Made by a program: the position numbers and the translations under genes
Shown: one piece after another, positions 1 to 10,139 of the stretch
How the letters are laid out: each line of letters opens with the position of its first letter
How positions within the stretch are numbered: the first letter of the stretch is position 1
The notes under the pieces: model-generated
Database searches by the model: none
Seen by the model: only the letters and a program-made list of their open reading frames with translations
Told to the model about the DNA's origin: nothing
From: Syngnathus acus
Taxonomy: Eukaryota; Chordata; Actinopteri; Syngnathiformes; Syngnathidae
Length of the DNA: 64,000 nt
NCBI RefSeq assembly: GCF_901709675.1
Contig: NC_051102.1
Location: 6,731,412-6,795,411 of the forward strand
Direction: 5' to 3'

Positions 1-367
1 TCAAATCATCCGTTTATCCGGACATAAAGCAAACAGTCAGGAGGTTGAAATGAGGCCAACAACTGGAGGCCCGTAACTCTCTCTCCCTCTCCCCATCTAG
101 CCATAAAGGGAACGCTGATGTCAGGAGGTTCACAACCAGGGGAGAGAAATCGACATCTTTAGGCCACACATACCACCTATCAAGTGAATCTAGAATAAAA
201 CGGCCATGAAACATATGTTAGAAAGCCCAACAAACATCCAACCCACCTTACAGCACTATTTTGCAAGGCTTTGTGAAAACCGAAATGGCCAACCAGACTA
301 AAACAACTTGGCGTTACATCAAACCTAAACTACATATTATCACAAAATTATTGACAATTGAGCATAC

Positions 368-429
368 CTTTCCACCTATCCGGACTTGTGCCTGGAGTTT
401 GGCGAGCTTCTCTTGATTCATTGTGCTTT
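368..429 (-). CDS. btf3l4: BTF3-like 4, first coding exon only (gene runs off the left edge)
   Basis: Read on the minus strand, an acceptor at 430-431 is followed by nine untranslated bases, an ATG at 421-419, and 18 codons reading MNQEKLAKLQAQVRIGGK, then a GT donor at 367-366. That peptide is the invariant N terminus of BTF3 and BTF3L4, beta subunits of the nascent polypeptide-associated complex, which sits at the ribosome exit tunnel. The remaining exons, with the NAC domain, must lie left of base 1. A splice donor at 802-801 probably ends a non-coding first exon (803 to about 880). BTF3 itself shares this peptide; I prefer BTF3L4 because txndc12, its human neighbour, is divergent from it here and because BTF3 usually has extra residues before this methionine. 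Confidence 0.83.
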
Positions 430-802
430 CTGGGAGGAAAAACACCGTTTTAAAAAAAACAAAAACATACAACTGCCGTGGTACGCAAAATGGACATTGT
501 CTCGTTAATGAAACAACGTGTTGTTGAGGAAGACGCTCTAAAAACAAACAAAAGAAGTGTCACCGTCGGCCATTTTAAAACAATGACATTTCACTTAACT
601 TTACACTTTCTTCGGTGCGTTTACATTGACGACATTATTAGGCAGGTGTTACATGTTGTACACATTGTTCGAAGGCTACTGCAGCTAATAATAGCCTAGC
701 GCGAGGCTAACTAGAATAGCCACTTAACGGCACGATTTTGGTCACTTAAACTTTACAACGACACGGGGCCGAATTAAATATTATGTAACTTGACAGATTT
801 AC

Positions 803-880
803 CTTCGAAAAAAGACGAAACACTTGGTATTTTGCTGCTTCAGCGGCTGCTGCTGCTATTGCTACACGTGAGGCTAGCAG
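803..880 (-). other. btf3l4: Probable non-coding first exon of btf3l4
   Basis: The minus strand shows a good donor (CGAAG followed by GTAAAT) with the last exonic base at 803. It precedes the acceptor at 430-431, which opens the coding exon nine bases before the ATG. The upstream limit at about 880 is a guess because the transcription start cannot be read from sequence. Confidence 0.45.
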
Positions 881-1478
881 AAAGCAACGGTGTTCAATGA
901 CGATAAGGAAGTTGCCTTACACTTCCGGGTGTACTTTCGAAATAAGTGTGTGAGAATGTGTGAAGAATGAAAGAATGTACGAAAATTAACATACAAAAAA
1001 AAGTCTAGTTTAATACATTTTCTGGTTTGGAATAACATTGTAAACATGTGCAATTCACCCCATTTTGATTCATTTTCTCCTCGTAAAAACTTAACTTGTG
1101 TGGACTTCCGGTGCAGTGACAGCCTTTTGTTGTTTAACTTGACCAGGCGAGGCAGCGCACCGGAACACGCGGGCGGGTTAAAATCACGTGACCTCAACTT
1201 GAAAAAATAAAAGTAATGATTTTTTTGTATGCATTAGTTGTGTTTGTACTATCCAATAAAAACACAGTGTAATCAATATTTAATAGATTCTAATCATTTC
1301 CATATTACATTGATAATCAAATGGGAAGAAATCAGCGAGAGGATCCAGAAATCTGGTGTTATTGTGAAACTGAACGTTTGGACATCCGGTCGGGTTTACG
1401 TGCGCCGCTGCTGCAGTCGCTTGCTTGCTTGCTTATCGATCAAAGGCAGTTTATAAACTAAATAAACAAAAAACCGAA
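881..1478. promoter_or_regulatory. Shared divergent promoter region of btf3l4 and txndc12
   Basis: The two genes are head-to-head with about 600 bases between their inferred first exons, so their promoters must lie here or overlap. Visible motifs are two ETS-type CTTCCGG sites (922-928 and 1105-1111) and E-boxes CACGTG at 865-870 and within TCACGTGACC near 1185-1194. The second E-box is one base from the palindromic CLEAR/USF motif. Occupancy is inference. Confidence 0.5.
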
Positions 1479-3166
1479 ATGCATACTTTTTTATTCAACA
1501 GTATTTTGTCAACAGCTTTGTACGTTTTGCTGTCTTTGTCATGTTTTCCACATGTAGTCGAGGCGTCGAGCAGCAGAGGTGAGTGTTGAAGTTGACGCTG
1601 AGCTTGTTTGTTAGCTTGTCCACCACTTTAACGTTTAACGTACTATTTTTCCATTTCTCGACTAATTTTAACATTCACATTGTCAAATTCCATTCCAGAA
1701 ATTTCACCTTACCACTGAATGATACTATTCAAATGAATGGAGGCGATTTCTAAATTTAACGCTAATCATTTCCGTGTAATCGTTAATTAATCGGGTAATT
1801 ATTGTTGCATGACAGAGATTGAGCACTGTGATTTGGTGATCTCTGTCTAAATATTTCCCAATTATCCAGAATTACAGTCACACATTTCCCAAAGGGTCCC
1901 ATCATATCCAATCTCTCCCTGGCTTTTGCATCAATGGATTCACAAGCGCATGCAAACCATTTATTTGTCATGTAACTGCTTTACAATACATTTGCATTGT
2001 TATTATGACGTGTGTCGGATTGTAGTAAAAGAAAATGGTCTTAGTTACCTGAGACAACTGAGTGATGTCATGATGCACTCTTTGTTTTTTATATGTTGTT
2101 GTTATGACTTTCATCTTGTCCCCCAGGGGTCGCCACAGCTTGTCACTCATGCGTTCATTGGCATAGTTTTTGCACCAGACGCTCTTGCTGATTTGCCCCC
2201 TACTCCTCTATTTATTTATTTTTATTCTATCTGGGCTTGGTAGTGGGGCTCTGACCGAAAAGCAACTGCCTTTAAGTGACGCTCACGTTTGCAGGATTTG
2301 GGGACAACATCCACTGGAGGACGCTTGAAGATGGCAAGAATGAGGCATCAGCCAGGCATGTTGGCTTGGCTTTTATTTTTGCATGCAAAATTTACTAATC
2401 ATAATAGACTAAACAGCCACATTACAGTATGGCTCTAAGTGTAATTTGAAACATTGCAGTTCCTTATTCTCCATGGGCAATTGGGTTTAATGTTGAGCAT
2501 TTGTGTCTTTCCAGTGGTCTACCCCTCATGGTCATCATCCACAAGACGTGGTGCGGAGCCTGCAAAGGTAAATATCGAATGACACATACGCCCATGCAAA
2601 ATAGGCTAACTTTGGTTTCGGCTTGTTTCAGCACTCAAGCCTAAATTTGCAGAGTCCAAGGAAATTGCAGAACTCGCCCATAACTTTGTGATGATCAACC
2701 TGGAGGTAAGGAACCCATCATCAATATTCCACAGGAGGGGAATTGATTTCACGCTGGTGTCTTTTGATCGCGAAAGGATGAGGAGGAGCCAAAGGATGAG
2801 GCCTTCAGTCCCGACGGAGGCTACATCCCCCGCATCCTTTTCCTCGGTACTCCAATGCCATCCGTAATCTTCCTGGCATGTTTATTTGCAATCGATCAAT
2901 GAATAAGGATTCAATATTCTTGCAGATCCCAGTGGCAAAGTCCACCCTGAAATCACCAACACAAACGGGAATCCCAACTACAAGTATTTTTACAGCAGCG
3001 CAGAACAAGGTAATGTGTTCTCATCCTTTGCTCCAAAGCACACGTTTTTCATTCGAAGAATCTCACAGAAGATTTTGTGTTGGTAGTGCTGTCCGGGATG
3101 AAGGAAGCACAGGAGAAGTTGACTGGCGACGCCTTTAAGGCCACCCACCCCGGAGACGAGCTGTGA
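1479..3166 (+). CDS. txndc12: Thioredoxin domain-containing protein 12 (ERp18/ERp19), complete
   Basis: Seven coding exons: 1479-1578, 2295-2355, 2515-2567, 2632-2705, 2777-2846, 2926-3009 and 3087-3166, giving 173 residues (human 172). The family is an ER-lumen thiol-disulfide oxidoreductase of the AGR/ERp18 group. Seen here: a hydrophobic signal peptide in about the first 25 residues, the active site WCGACK at the end of exon 3, the block [16 protein letters not shown] across exons 5-6, and a C-terminal GDEL that serves as the ER retrieval signal (human EDEL). All frames close. Intron 2 starts with GC rather than GT. An AATAAA lies at 3631-3636. The ATG was chosen because it gives the signal peptide and the expected length. 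The human neighbour KTI12 is not visible in the introns. Confidence 0.95.
2101..2252 (+). repeat. Common teleost interspersed repeat in txndc12 intron 1
   Basis: The stretch runs from TTATGACTTTCATCTTGTCC through GGGGTCGCCACAG to a CCAGACGCTCTTGCTGA block and ends near CTGGGCTTGG. I recognise this order of blocks from a high-copy repeat in many fish genomes. I do not know its class with certainty and see no clear target-site duplication. Confidence 0.5.
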
Positions 3167-4329
3167 GGAGGGGCGGGACGCACGTCCGGGCTGCAAGGGC
3201 TACGTCACCTCATACCGACGCTCAAATTGTCACCAACACTTCTTTCTACAAATATGTATGCCGTACTATCATGGATGTAAAGTACATCAAGTGCCAAATT
3301 GATGCAAAACTTTCCAGGGTTCCCCGCGCTGAGGCTCTAAAACGGGTCGGCGGTCAATTTTTATCAGGTCGCCAATTTTTCAATTTCTTTTTAAAACTGT
3401 TAGTCAAGTCGGCACATAGTCACATTTGTTGCTGTGAATTTAATCTTTAGCGTTAATGTTAAGTATATATTGGGAAACCATAGTAATCACGTGCAAAACC
3501 CTTAAATGCCAAGACTACTTATATCTACTAACTTTGAACACACCTCATGGTTCCAAAGACTAACGTGTATTTATTTTGCACATTTATTTCTCCTGTTATT
3601 TTTTGCCTCTTATTTTATACTCCGCATACAAATAAAGGTTTGTTGTAGTGAACATTGTGCGTGCGCCAATTGTCTTTGTGAGTGAAATACATGGAAATTT
3701 TGAAAATACACTTTTATTGTCCAGAAGCAGTAATTCCCTTCTTGTTGTGATGGCAGAAAAAAATTACATTTTAAATGATGAACATTTAAATAAGCCTGTT
3801 TTTCATGTAAATTAAATTAACTGGTTTTGAGGGGGTGATTGATCAACCCCCCCACTACAAAGTACAGCTTTTGTTGTGACTCCCAAAACACTCCAGCAAT
3901 TCACTTGATCACTTGAAAATGGCAATTTCACCCTGCCTAGCTGCAAAATCATGATCATAAAGTCAGAGGCAAGATTGCATAAATGATCAAAATTGAGTCA
4001 TTTTGGGAAAACAGGCAGCTGACAAAATATTTACTTGTTTGTTTAATTTCACATGGATCACCCAACTGTTTGTGTACAGGCAATTAAAAAAGTCCATTTA
4101 ACATACTATGTCCCGTTGAAAGCGACCAAACGCAAATAAATCGCTAAAATTACAGCTGACAAATCAGCGTGATCACTATATGTATATATTAAAAAACTAT
4201 TAAAAAAAAGTGGTATTAAAAATGACACGGCTATTACGTGTTTAGGCAGGAGAAGTGTCCCGTGCACTTCGCCAAAGCATCACAGAGACTCACTTGTGCA
4301 TGTGTGTTTTTCAAGGGCGGGTTGTCAAC
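3167..4329. other. Convergent 3' untranslated regions of txndc12 and gipc2
   Basis: The two genes are tail-to-tail. The plus-strand AATAAA at 3631-3636 fits txndc12. The TTTATT at 3713-3718 is an AATAAA on the minus strand and fits gipc2, so the two 3' ends would stop within about 80 bases of each other. No further gene is visible. Confidence 0.6.
3631..3636 (+). terminator. txndc12: Polyadenylation signal of txndc12
   Basis: Canonical AATAAA about 465 bases after the txndc12 stop codon, followed by a GT-rich stretch (GGTTTGTTGTAGTG) typical of a downstream element. Confidence 0.65.
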
Positions 4330-7300
4330 CTAGAACCTTCCCTGCTTGGCATCTCCGATGGCGCCCCAGACGTCAAAGACAAACTCATCCGGGAAGGCGA
4401 AATCGCCGAGGGTCTCGTCCAGCGCCATGGCGAACTCGTCAGGATTGTTCTTGTCACGGCCCACCTCCACCATGGTGGCCGCTGGATGGAAATTCGCCCA
4501 AAAAAACTTTCTGTTGTATTTCACTTTGAAGTACATTTCATCTTTTAGAACTGTTTTAATAACACTGACCAAGTTCTGTGTCTCTGATGCCCATGTAGCT
4601 CTCCAGCAGGTCATCCACCTTCTTCACCGCTTTCTCTTCAAACTCCGTCGGCTGGACATTGTAAACACAACTGGTGTGTTTTAATATGCTTTCTATTGAT
4701 CTGCTTTTATATTGATTAGTCACAGCACTTGCCTCGTCCTCCAGTGTCGCGGGGCCCTTGGCGCGAAGTCTCAGCGTTCCCTTGCCGTTCACAATTTTGC
4801 TGTCACCGCTGGGCTTGGCGCCCTTGGACCTCGGCTCCAGCATTTCTGCCAGTGGACAAAGAAGATTTCACCTCATTTAGTAGTCTTATGGGAATGAATA
4901 AATATGCCTTTGTGTCACTCACCAAAGGATTTCATGGGCTCCACCAGCTTGAGGGTGAAGGTCTCGTTCCTGGGAAGCTCCTTGAGCATGCGGGCCACCT
5001 CATAGTGGCGCGTGCCCACGATGTTGCAACCGTTGATGCGCTCGATGTGGTCGCCCACGCAGATCACCTTCACCTTGTCCACCACGCTGCCCTCTTTAAT
5101 GCGCTGCCGTCGGCACACACGGAAAACAAGATTGCACGAATAGAAAAAAATATCATGGCTATGTGAAATGAGCTTAAAGGGAAAGCCTTTAAGTACAGTA
5201 ATAACAAAAAATTTCAACTCTGGTAGGTTTGACATATTTGGGATGTAATGGCATTGCTTTATAATCGAGGCAGAACCAGATCGAGTGGGCCACACCAGAA
5301 AAAAAAAAAAAGATGTCAACCTTAAGGCAGGCCCCACAATCCTATGACTTTTTAAGCCCTCAGCAGGAAAAGACTGAACTCCCTGGTATGTGTGGAATGG
5401 TCATGTGTCCCAATACTTTTGTCCATAACATTCCTGCAAAATATTTTCTGACCAACGACGCTAGCTAATCCCTACTTGACTATCAAATACTTTTCTTGCT
5501 TTAAAAAAAAAGTTCTAAATAAATAGTCACAAAATCCTATCAGCTCGCTTTCTTTGTCAACAAGGTGATTATGCAGTGCTGCCTTTTTATCGCATGGTGG
5601 CAAATGTGAGATGAAGCACCTTGATGAAGGCAAACCCCGCGCCGTTGTCAGTGATAGTGAGGCCTAGCGCGTCCTCCGACTTGAACACCTCCACCTCCTT
5701 CTTGATGCCCCGGACGTGGGCGAAGATGAAGTCCTCCAAGCCGATCTGGCCGCCCAGCAGCTTTTCCATGTCGATCTTGTGCGTGTTGAGGGTGCAGAAG
5801 AGGATCTGTGTGACAGAAATGAAAATAAATAAATAAAACAATTCAGTCAGTTGAGATCAAACAAGAGACAGAAGGCGCGTTAATCACTGATGGCCCCGAC
5901 TCTCATCTGTGTGTCGAACATAAAAAAGACAAATGACCTTTCACACTTTAGAGAGCTCATCAGTGTGAGGAACAGAAGCACTAAGCTGATTTCCCAGCAC
6001 TTTAAACAGATTGACACCCAGCGAGTGGTCCAATTAATTTGTTGCACTCCCGTACACACGGCACAAACTTTAGCTGCGTTTTGACTACACTCAGACGACG
6101 CGACAATATTTGCTACGCTTAACAGTCTGGAAGCAAAAGCCACAATGTCTCTCTTGTGAAAGAAGGGAGTGAATCATGTGATTCACCATCGGGCCTTCTT
6201 CACGCTGTGTACCAACAGGCACCGCTCACACAGATACACGCTAACTAACATGCGTTGCCATGGAGAACCCAGACCATAATAGAAGAGGGTGATAATGGAA
6301 AGGGGGCCGCAAGAGGAGAAGAGGGCGGCTGAATGCAAGGGTGAAGGGTCTACTTTTTCACCCCCCCAAACAGCCCGCCACCCATCCCCCACTTCTCAAG
6401 CCACCACCAGGAGGTACATTAGTGACCGCCTACGGCCCGTTACCAAGGCTTCTAGCAGCTTTAAGCAGCTTCTCAGCGCCCCAGGGAGCTTTCGGCGCTT
6501 CCTTCCCATCTCCTCGCTGCTGCCTGGCGTGAGCTGGCTTCCCTTCTAACCTGAAAGCAATACTTATGGAAACACTCATCTCTCATACAATTACCATACT
6601 ATTATATTAGAAACAGTCCAACATTCTTTAAGCATTATAAAATAGAATTAAAAAAAAAAAAGATAAGATGAAAACGATCACAAAAATCACATTATACGGC
6701 TGCTAACAGTTAGCACGACAAGCTAACTGCTGTATGTCTTCGCTCAGTAAAACGTTTAGCACAAATGGACTCAAGTGCACTATGCCAGACCTAAATCCTT
6801 CCAATCCTTTGTTCACACTGGTGCTCAGTCCTCCATGTGACTAAAAGCTCTATTTCCACTTCAAAATGAATAAAACGGCATCCAAAAATAAAGTGCAATT
6901 TAACGCAAACATTCAGTCTCGCACCCAAACACCGCCTACTTGCGTTGCTAAATAAACGTGCCGACATGGAAAATAAACACCTCAACTTGACGCCTTCCCA
7001 TCTGTAGAGAAAATGTGTCGCAACTCAAAACCTCAGTTTGCCGAGTCAACGCTAAGCCTGTTCTAACGCCGTTGCTAACCAAAACAGCAGCACTTACGCG
7101 AGCATGTAAACCGTTTAGCATGCAGTGTTGCGTGCCATCCCGCTTATTTATCAGTAATAGTCCTTCATTCCATGATTTATTTATCAGTATACAACTGCAA
7201 ATAGGCTTTTTCAGCATAAATACAGGTTAAATTCGTCTTTGTCTTGTGTGCCAGCTGCTTTTAGAGTGCCGAGGTCAGCGGTTTCTGCTTTTCCAAAGAA

Positions 7301-8943
7301 AAACACAGCCATCAGCATCAAGGCGGTGCAATCATTAACCTTAGAAGTAAATCGGATGTTTACCGCTCACTTGTCATAGTCCAACAACACGCTGATAATA
7401 AAAAAAACGATACAAAGAAATGCAGTAAATTACACACACACTTGAACAAATGAGATTGTGGCACTTAATCTGTTGGATCAGAAAGTCCATCACACCAAAG
7501 ACAAAGTAAATACGGCAGTGCATGCAGGTAAACGGTGCTGGTGGCCACACCTCCGAAACTCCATAGCTGCAGATAAAAGCAGACTTTGACCCTGAAGATG
7601 ACGCTGCTTGTGCCCACATTAGCTAGACTGTGAACTTAGATGATGTCATAAATGTCAGTGGATTGGTGCCAACTATCACGCTCCAAGAATGAGAACACAG
7701 ACCTCTCCCTCTTGCAAATTAACATTTTAATTCTCATTCAGCTTCACGAGCGACAATACTCGAGAGCAGGATCGATAAAAAGTTGGTGACTTACTTTTGC
7801 ATGTTTACAGAGGGAGGAGGCTCAAAGAAGAGATGCCCCCTCGGGGAGCAGTGGGACGGCTAACGGCCTGGTGCAGGTTATCTGCTCAAATTTGAGGCAG
7901 TGCCCACATAAGCGGACGTCAGGGACTTCCTGCCATGGCCAACATCAACACATGACTGCAATATTCAGTCTTTTAATCTGTCATGAGTGTTAAACAACCT
8001 TGGCAGCGGCATCGAGTTTAGCAAAGAATTTTATCGTTTGTCAGCAAAGAAAAAAAAAAAAAAAAACGCCCAGCTTGACCAATGTGACTAGTTAAGACTA
8101 TCAAGCTCTTTATTTTTGTTATCAAGCCAACATGTTTTAATACATGTGGAATGCATGCTACAAACACCTCCAGGATTTAGTTTATTAAGACTTGTCCGCC
8201 CGCATGGCATTATCAGAATCTATTCATGAGAACATTTTAATCACAAAAGTACAAATGGGAACATTCGCGTGAGTGCTACAGACAGAAATGATGGAACAAA
8301 CGGCACCCACGAGCTAAAACCTGCCTCGTCTGGCTCCTTTCGGAAGGCGCCAGACAGAATTGCTGAGTTTTTTTCAGCTTCGCATCTCACTCACCATCCA
8401 GTCGCACAAAAGTCGCCTGTGAATTCACACTTTGAAAGACCACCGCCGGATGCATCACAAAGTACAATCGTGTTTTGTGCTTGATGTCGAATATTGAAAT
8501 TATCACAAGAAAAAAGTTATGAAAATGCCTCATCTTGGTCTGATTTTTTCTTCTTTCTATATCTATGTAATTGAATCCTGAATACTTTTTCCACCAGTTT
8601 GTGAAGCCCCTGATTAGGGTTAAGTGTCGCGGTGGGTGGGTGCTCTTACTTCGGGTGGGCTGATATTAAAGGCGTCTGCAATCTTGCCGTACAGCTCCTT
8701 GACGTTGGAGAAGCCCTCGATTCTCCCGGTGGGGCTGCCGTGGGCCAACTGCGTGTGAAAGACCAGTTTGGGCCGCAGGTTGGCAGGAGGCGGCGGCAAC
8801 CCCACGGCGTCGTTCGACGCCAACTTATTGCCGGCGAGCAGAGAGCCAGTCGCGCCTGCGTGGTGGCCGCCGCCGACCTCCTCGTTGTCCACCAGGTGCT
8901 CCTTGGTCGACTTGTTTTTCTTCCTCCACGGGCCCAGCGGCAT
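4330..8943 (-). CDS. gipc2: GIPC-family PDZ adaptor, most likely GIPC2, complete
   Basis: Six coding exons on the minus strand: 8943-8650, 5805-5620, 5103-4923, 4845-4733, 4651-4570 and 4481-4330, giving 335 residues with the start [13 protein letters not shown] proteins bind the C termini of receptors such as neuropilins and link them to myosin VI on endocytic vesicles. Order: N-terminal GH1 region ([19 protein letters not shown]), central PDZ domain from about residue 128 with the carboxylate-binding loop LGLTITDNG, and C-terminal GH2 region ([15 protein letters not shown], then [16 protein letters not shown]). Choice of paralogue: [25 protein letters not shown] and [16 protein letters not shown] look more like GIPC2, but the proline-rich N terminus resembles GIPC1. 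Intron 4 begins with GC. The adjacent dnajb4 supports GIPC2. Confidence 0.9.
5806..8649. other. Large first intron of gipc2
   Basis: About 2.8 kb between coding exons 1 and 2. I see poly-A runs near 6648-6662 and 8048-8065 and some C-rich patches near 6360, but no exon with family similarity and no recognisable RNA gene. Confidence 0.6.
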
Positions 8944-9300
8944 TTTTGCGCGTCTCGTTAGCACGTCAAACCGCTAAAACATTGGAACCTGTTGTGATCT
9001 CGTTTTTTTTGCCTCCCCGTTTCCGTCTTGCTTAACTTCGCTTCTTTTCCCCGAGGAGAATTTTCCGTCGCTCACCTGGCCGCGGCTCGCTCCGAAACAG
9101 CGACTTTTGCAGGGGATCGAAAGACTGCGGGAACCGTGCAACAGGTAGCCGGGGATCAAGTGCATGAGAGAGGCAACCTGCGGGCTGCCCGGCTAACAAT
9201 AGCCGCTCTGTGCGCGTTTCAGCTGGGCGCAGGCGCATTGGGAGCGGCGGCGGCAGCACCGGTACACCTGTGCACCCAAGCGGCCATTACATTAGGTACA
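8944..9300 (-). promoter_or_regulatory. gipc2: GC-rich 5' region of gipc2
   Basis: Directly upstream of the gipc2 ATG the sequence becomes markedly CpG-rich (densest at 9060-9260), unlike the AT-rich flanks. This fits a CpG-island promoter plus 5' untranslated sequence. No start site can be fixed from sequence. Confidence 0.4.
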
Positions 9301-10139
9301 CCCGCCACCACCGGAAATAACACATTTTTCCTCATGCGTTTATGCACGTTTGCATAAATAGCACGATAACATGAAACATCATTTTTTTCATCATCATGTC
9401 TCGTGCAGCATCACTGCGTGATCTCAATGTATCAGAAAGAGTTTTCAATATTGTAAGTATTGGATGGTGGCGAATGGAATTGCTGGAGCTAAAAACAAAT
9501 GAGCCCCCTCAGTGTCAACATTCAGCCCTCAGAGGGGCCCTCTCCCCAAATTTACGTCATGGTGAGTGATGTAGCGTCCCCTGGTGGGCGCAAATGTCAT
9601 GTAATGTCCAGTGTTGGCAGCTGAAAAGCAGCAGCTGAGAACTCCAATTTAGCTCCACTTTATTCCTCAACAGGATCTGCACCACGTCCCCATCTTGCAG
9701 TCTGCAGACAGACCCCCTAAGTAAATTCAAGTCAACCAGTTTGGGGCCCAGTACCTCTGTTTGGGCAATCCTGATATGGTATGTTAATAATACAGTGTTA
9801 ATTGGGTCGAGAACGTCAGTTAAGGCCACTCAAATACAGAAAAGTATGTACAGTGTGGGTAACTATTAGCTAAATGCTTCAGTTAATAGTGAAATATTTA
9901 TTTTAAAACACAGTCACAATGATGGCTAAAAGTTTGACACAATGAAATGCTGAGATTGTCATCTGGCACATAGCACGGGACATTTATGGCTAAAGCGTGT
10001 AATAGCGGGGAAAGAGGCCCATGTACATAAAAGGTCCAGTCTTCCATCCACTTGGCAGCATGCGTGGTATTTATTTAAAAAATAAAGTCAAAAATAGAGA
10101 TTGCACATTTCTCCAGGCATGTGTGATCCGTAAATTATC
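9301..10139. other. Spacer between gipc2 and dnajb4, with the dnajb4 3' untranslated region
   Basis: No gene recognised. TTTATT at 10070-10075 is a minus-strand AATAAA only about 65 bases past the dnajb4 stop, so a short 3' untranslated region is possible. Confidence 0.45.

Noticed and set aside
1579-3166. KTI12 nested in txndc12 as in human
   Set aside because: No frame of suitable length or similarity exists within the txndc12 introns.
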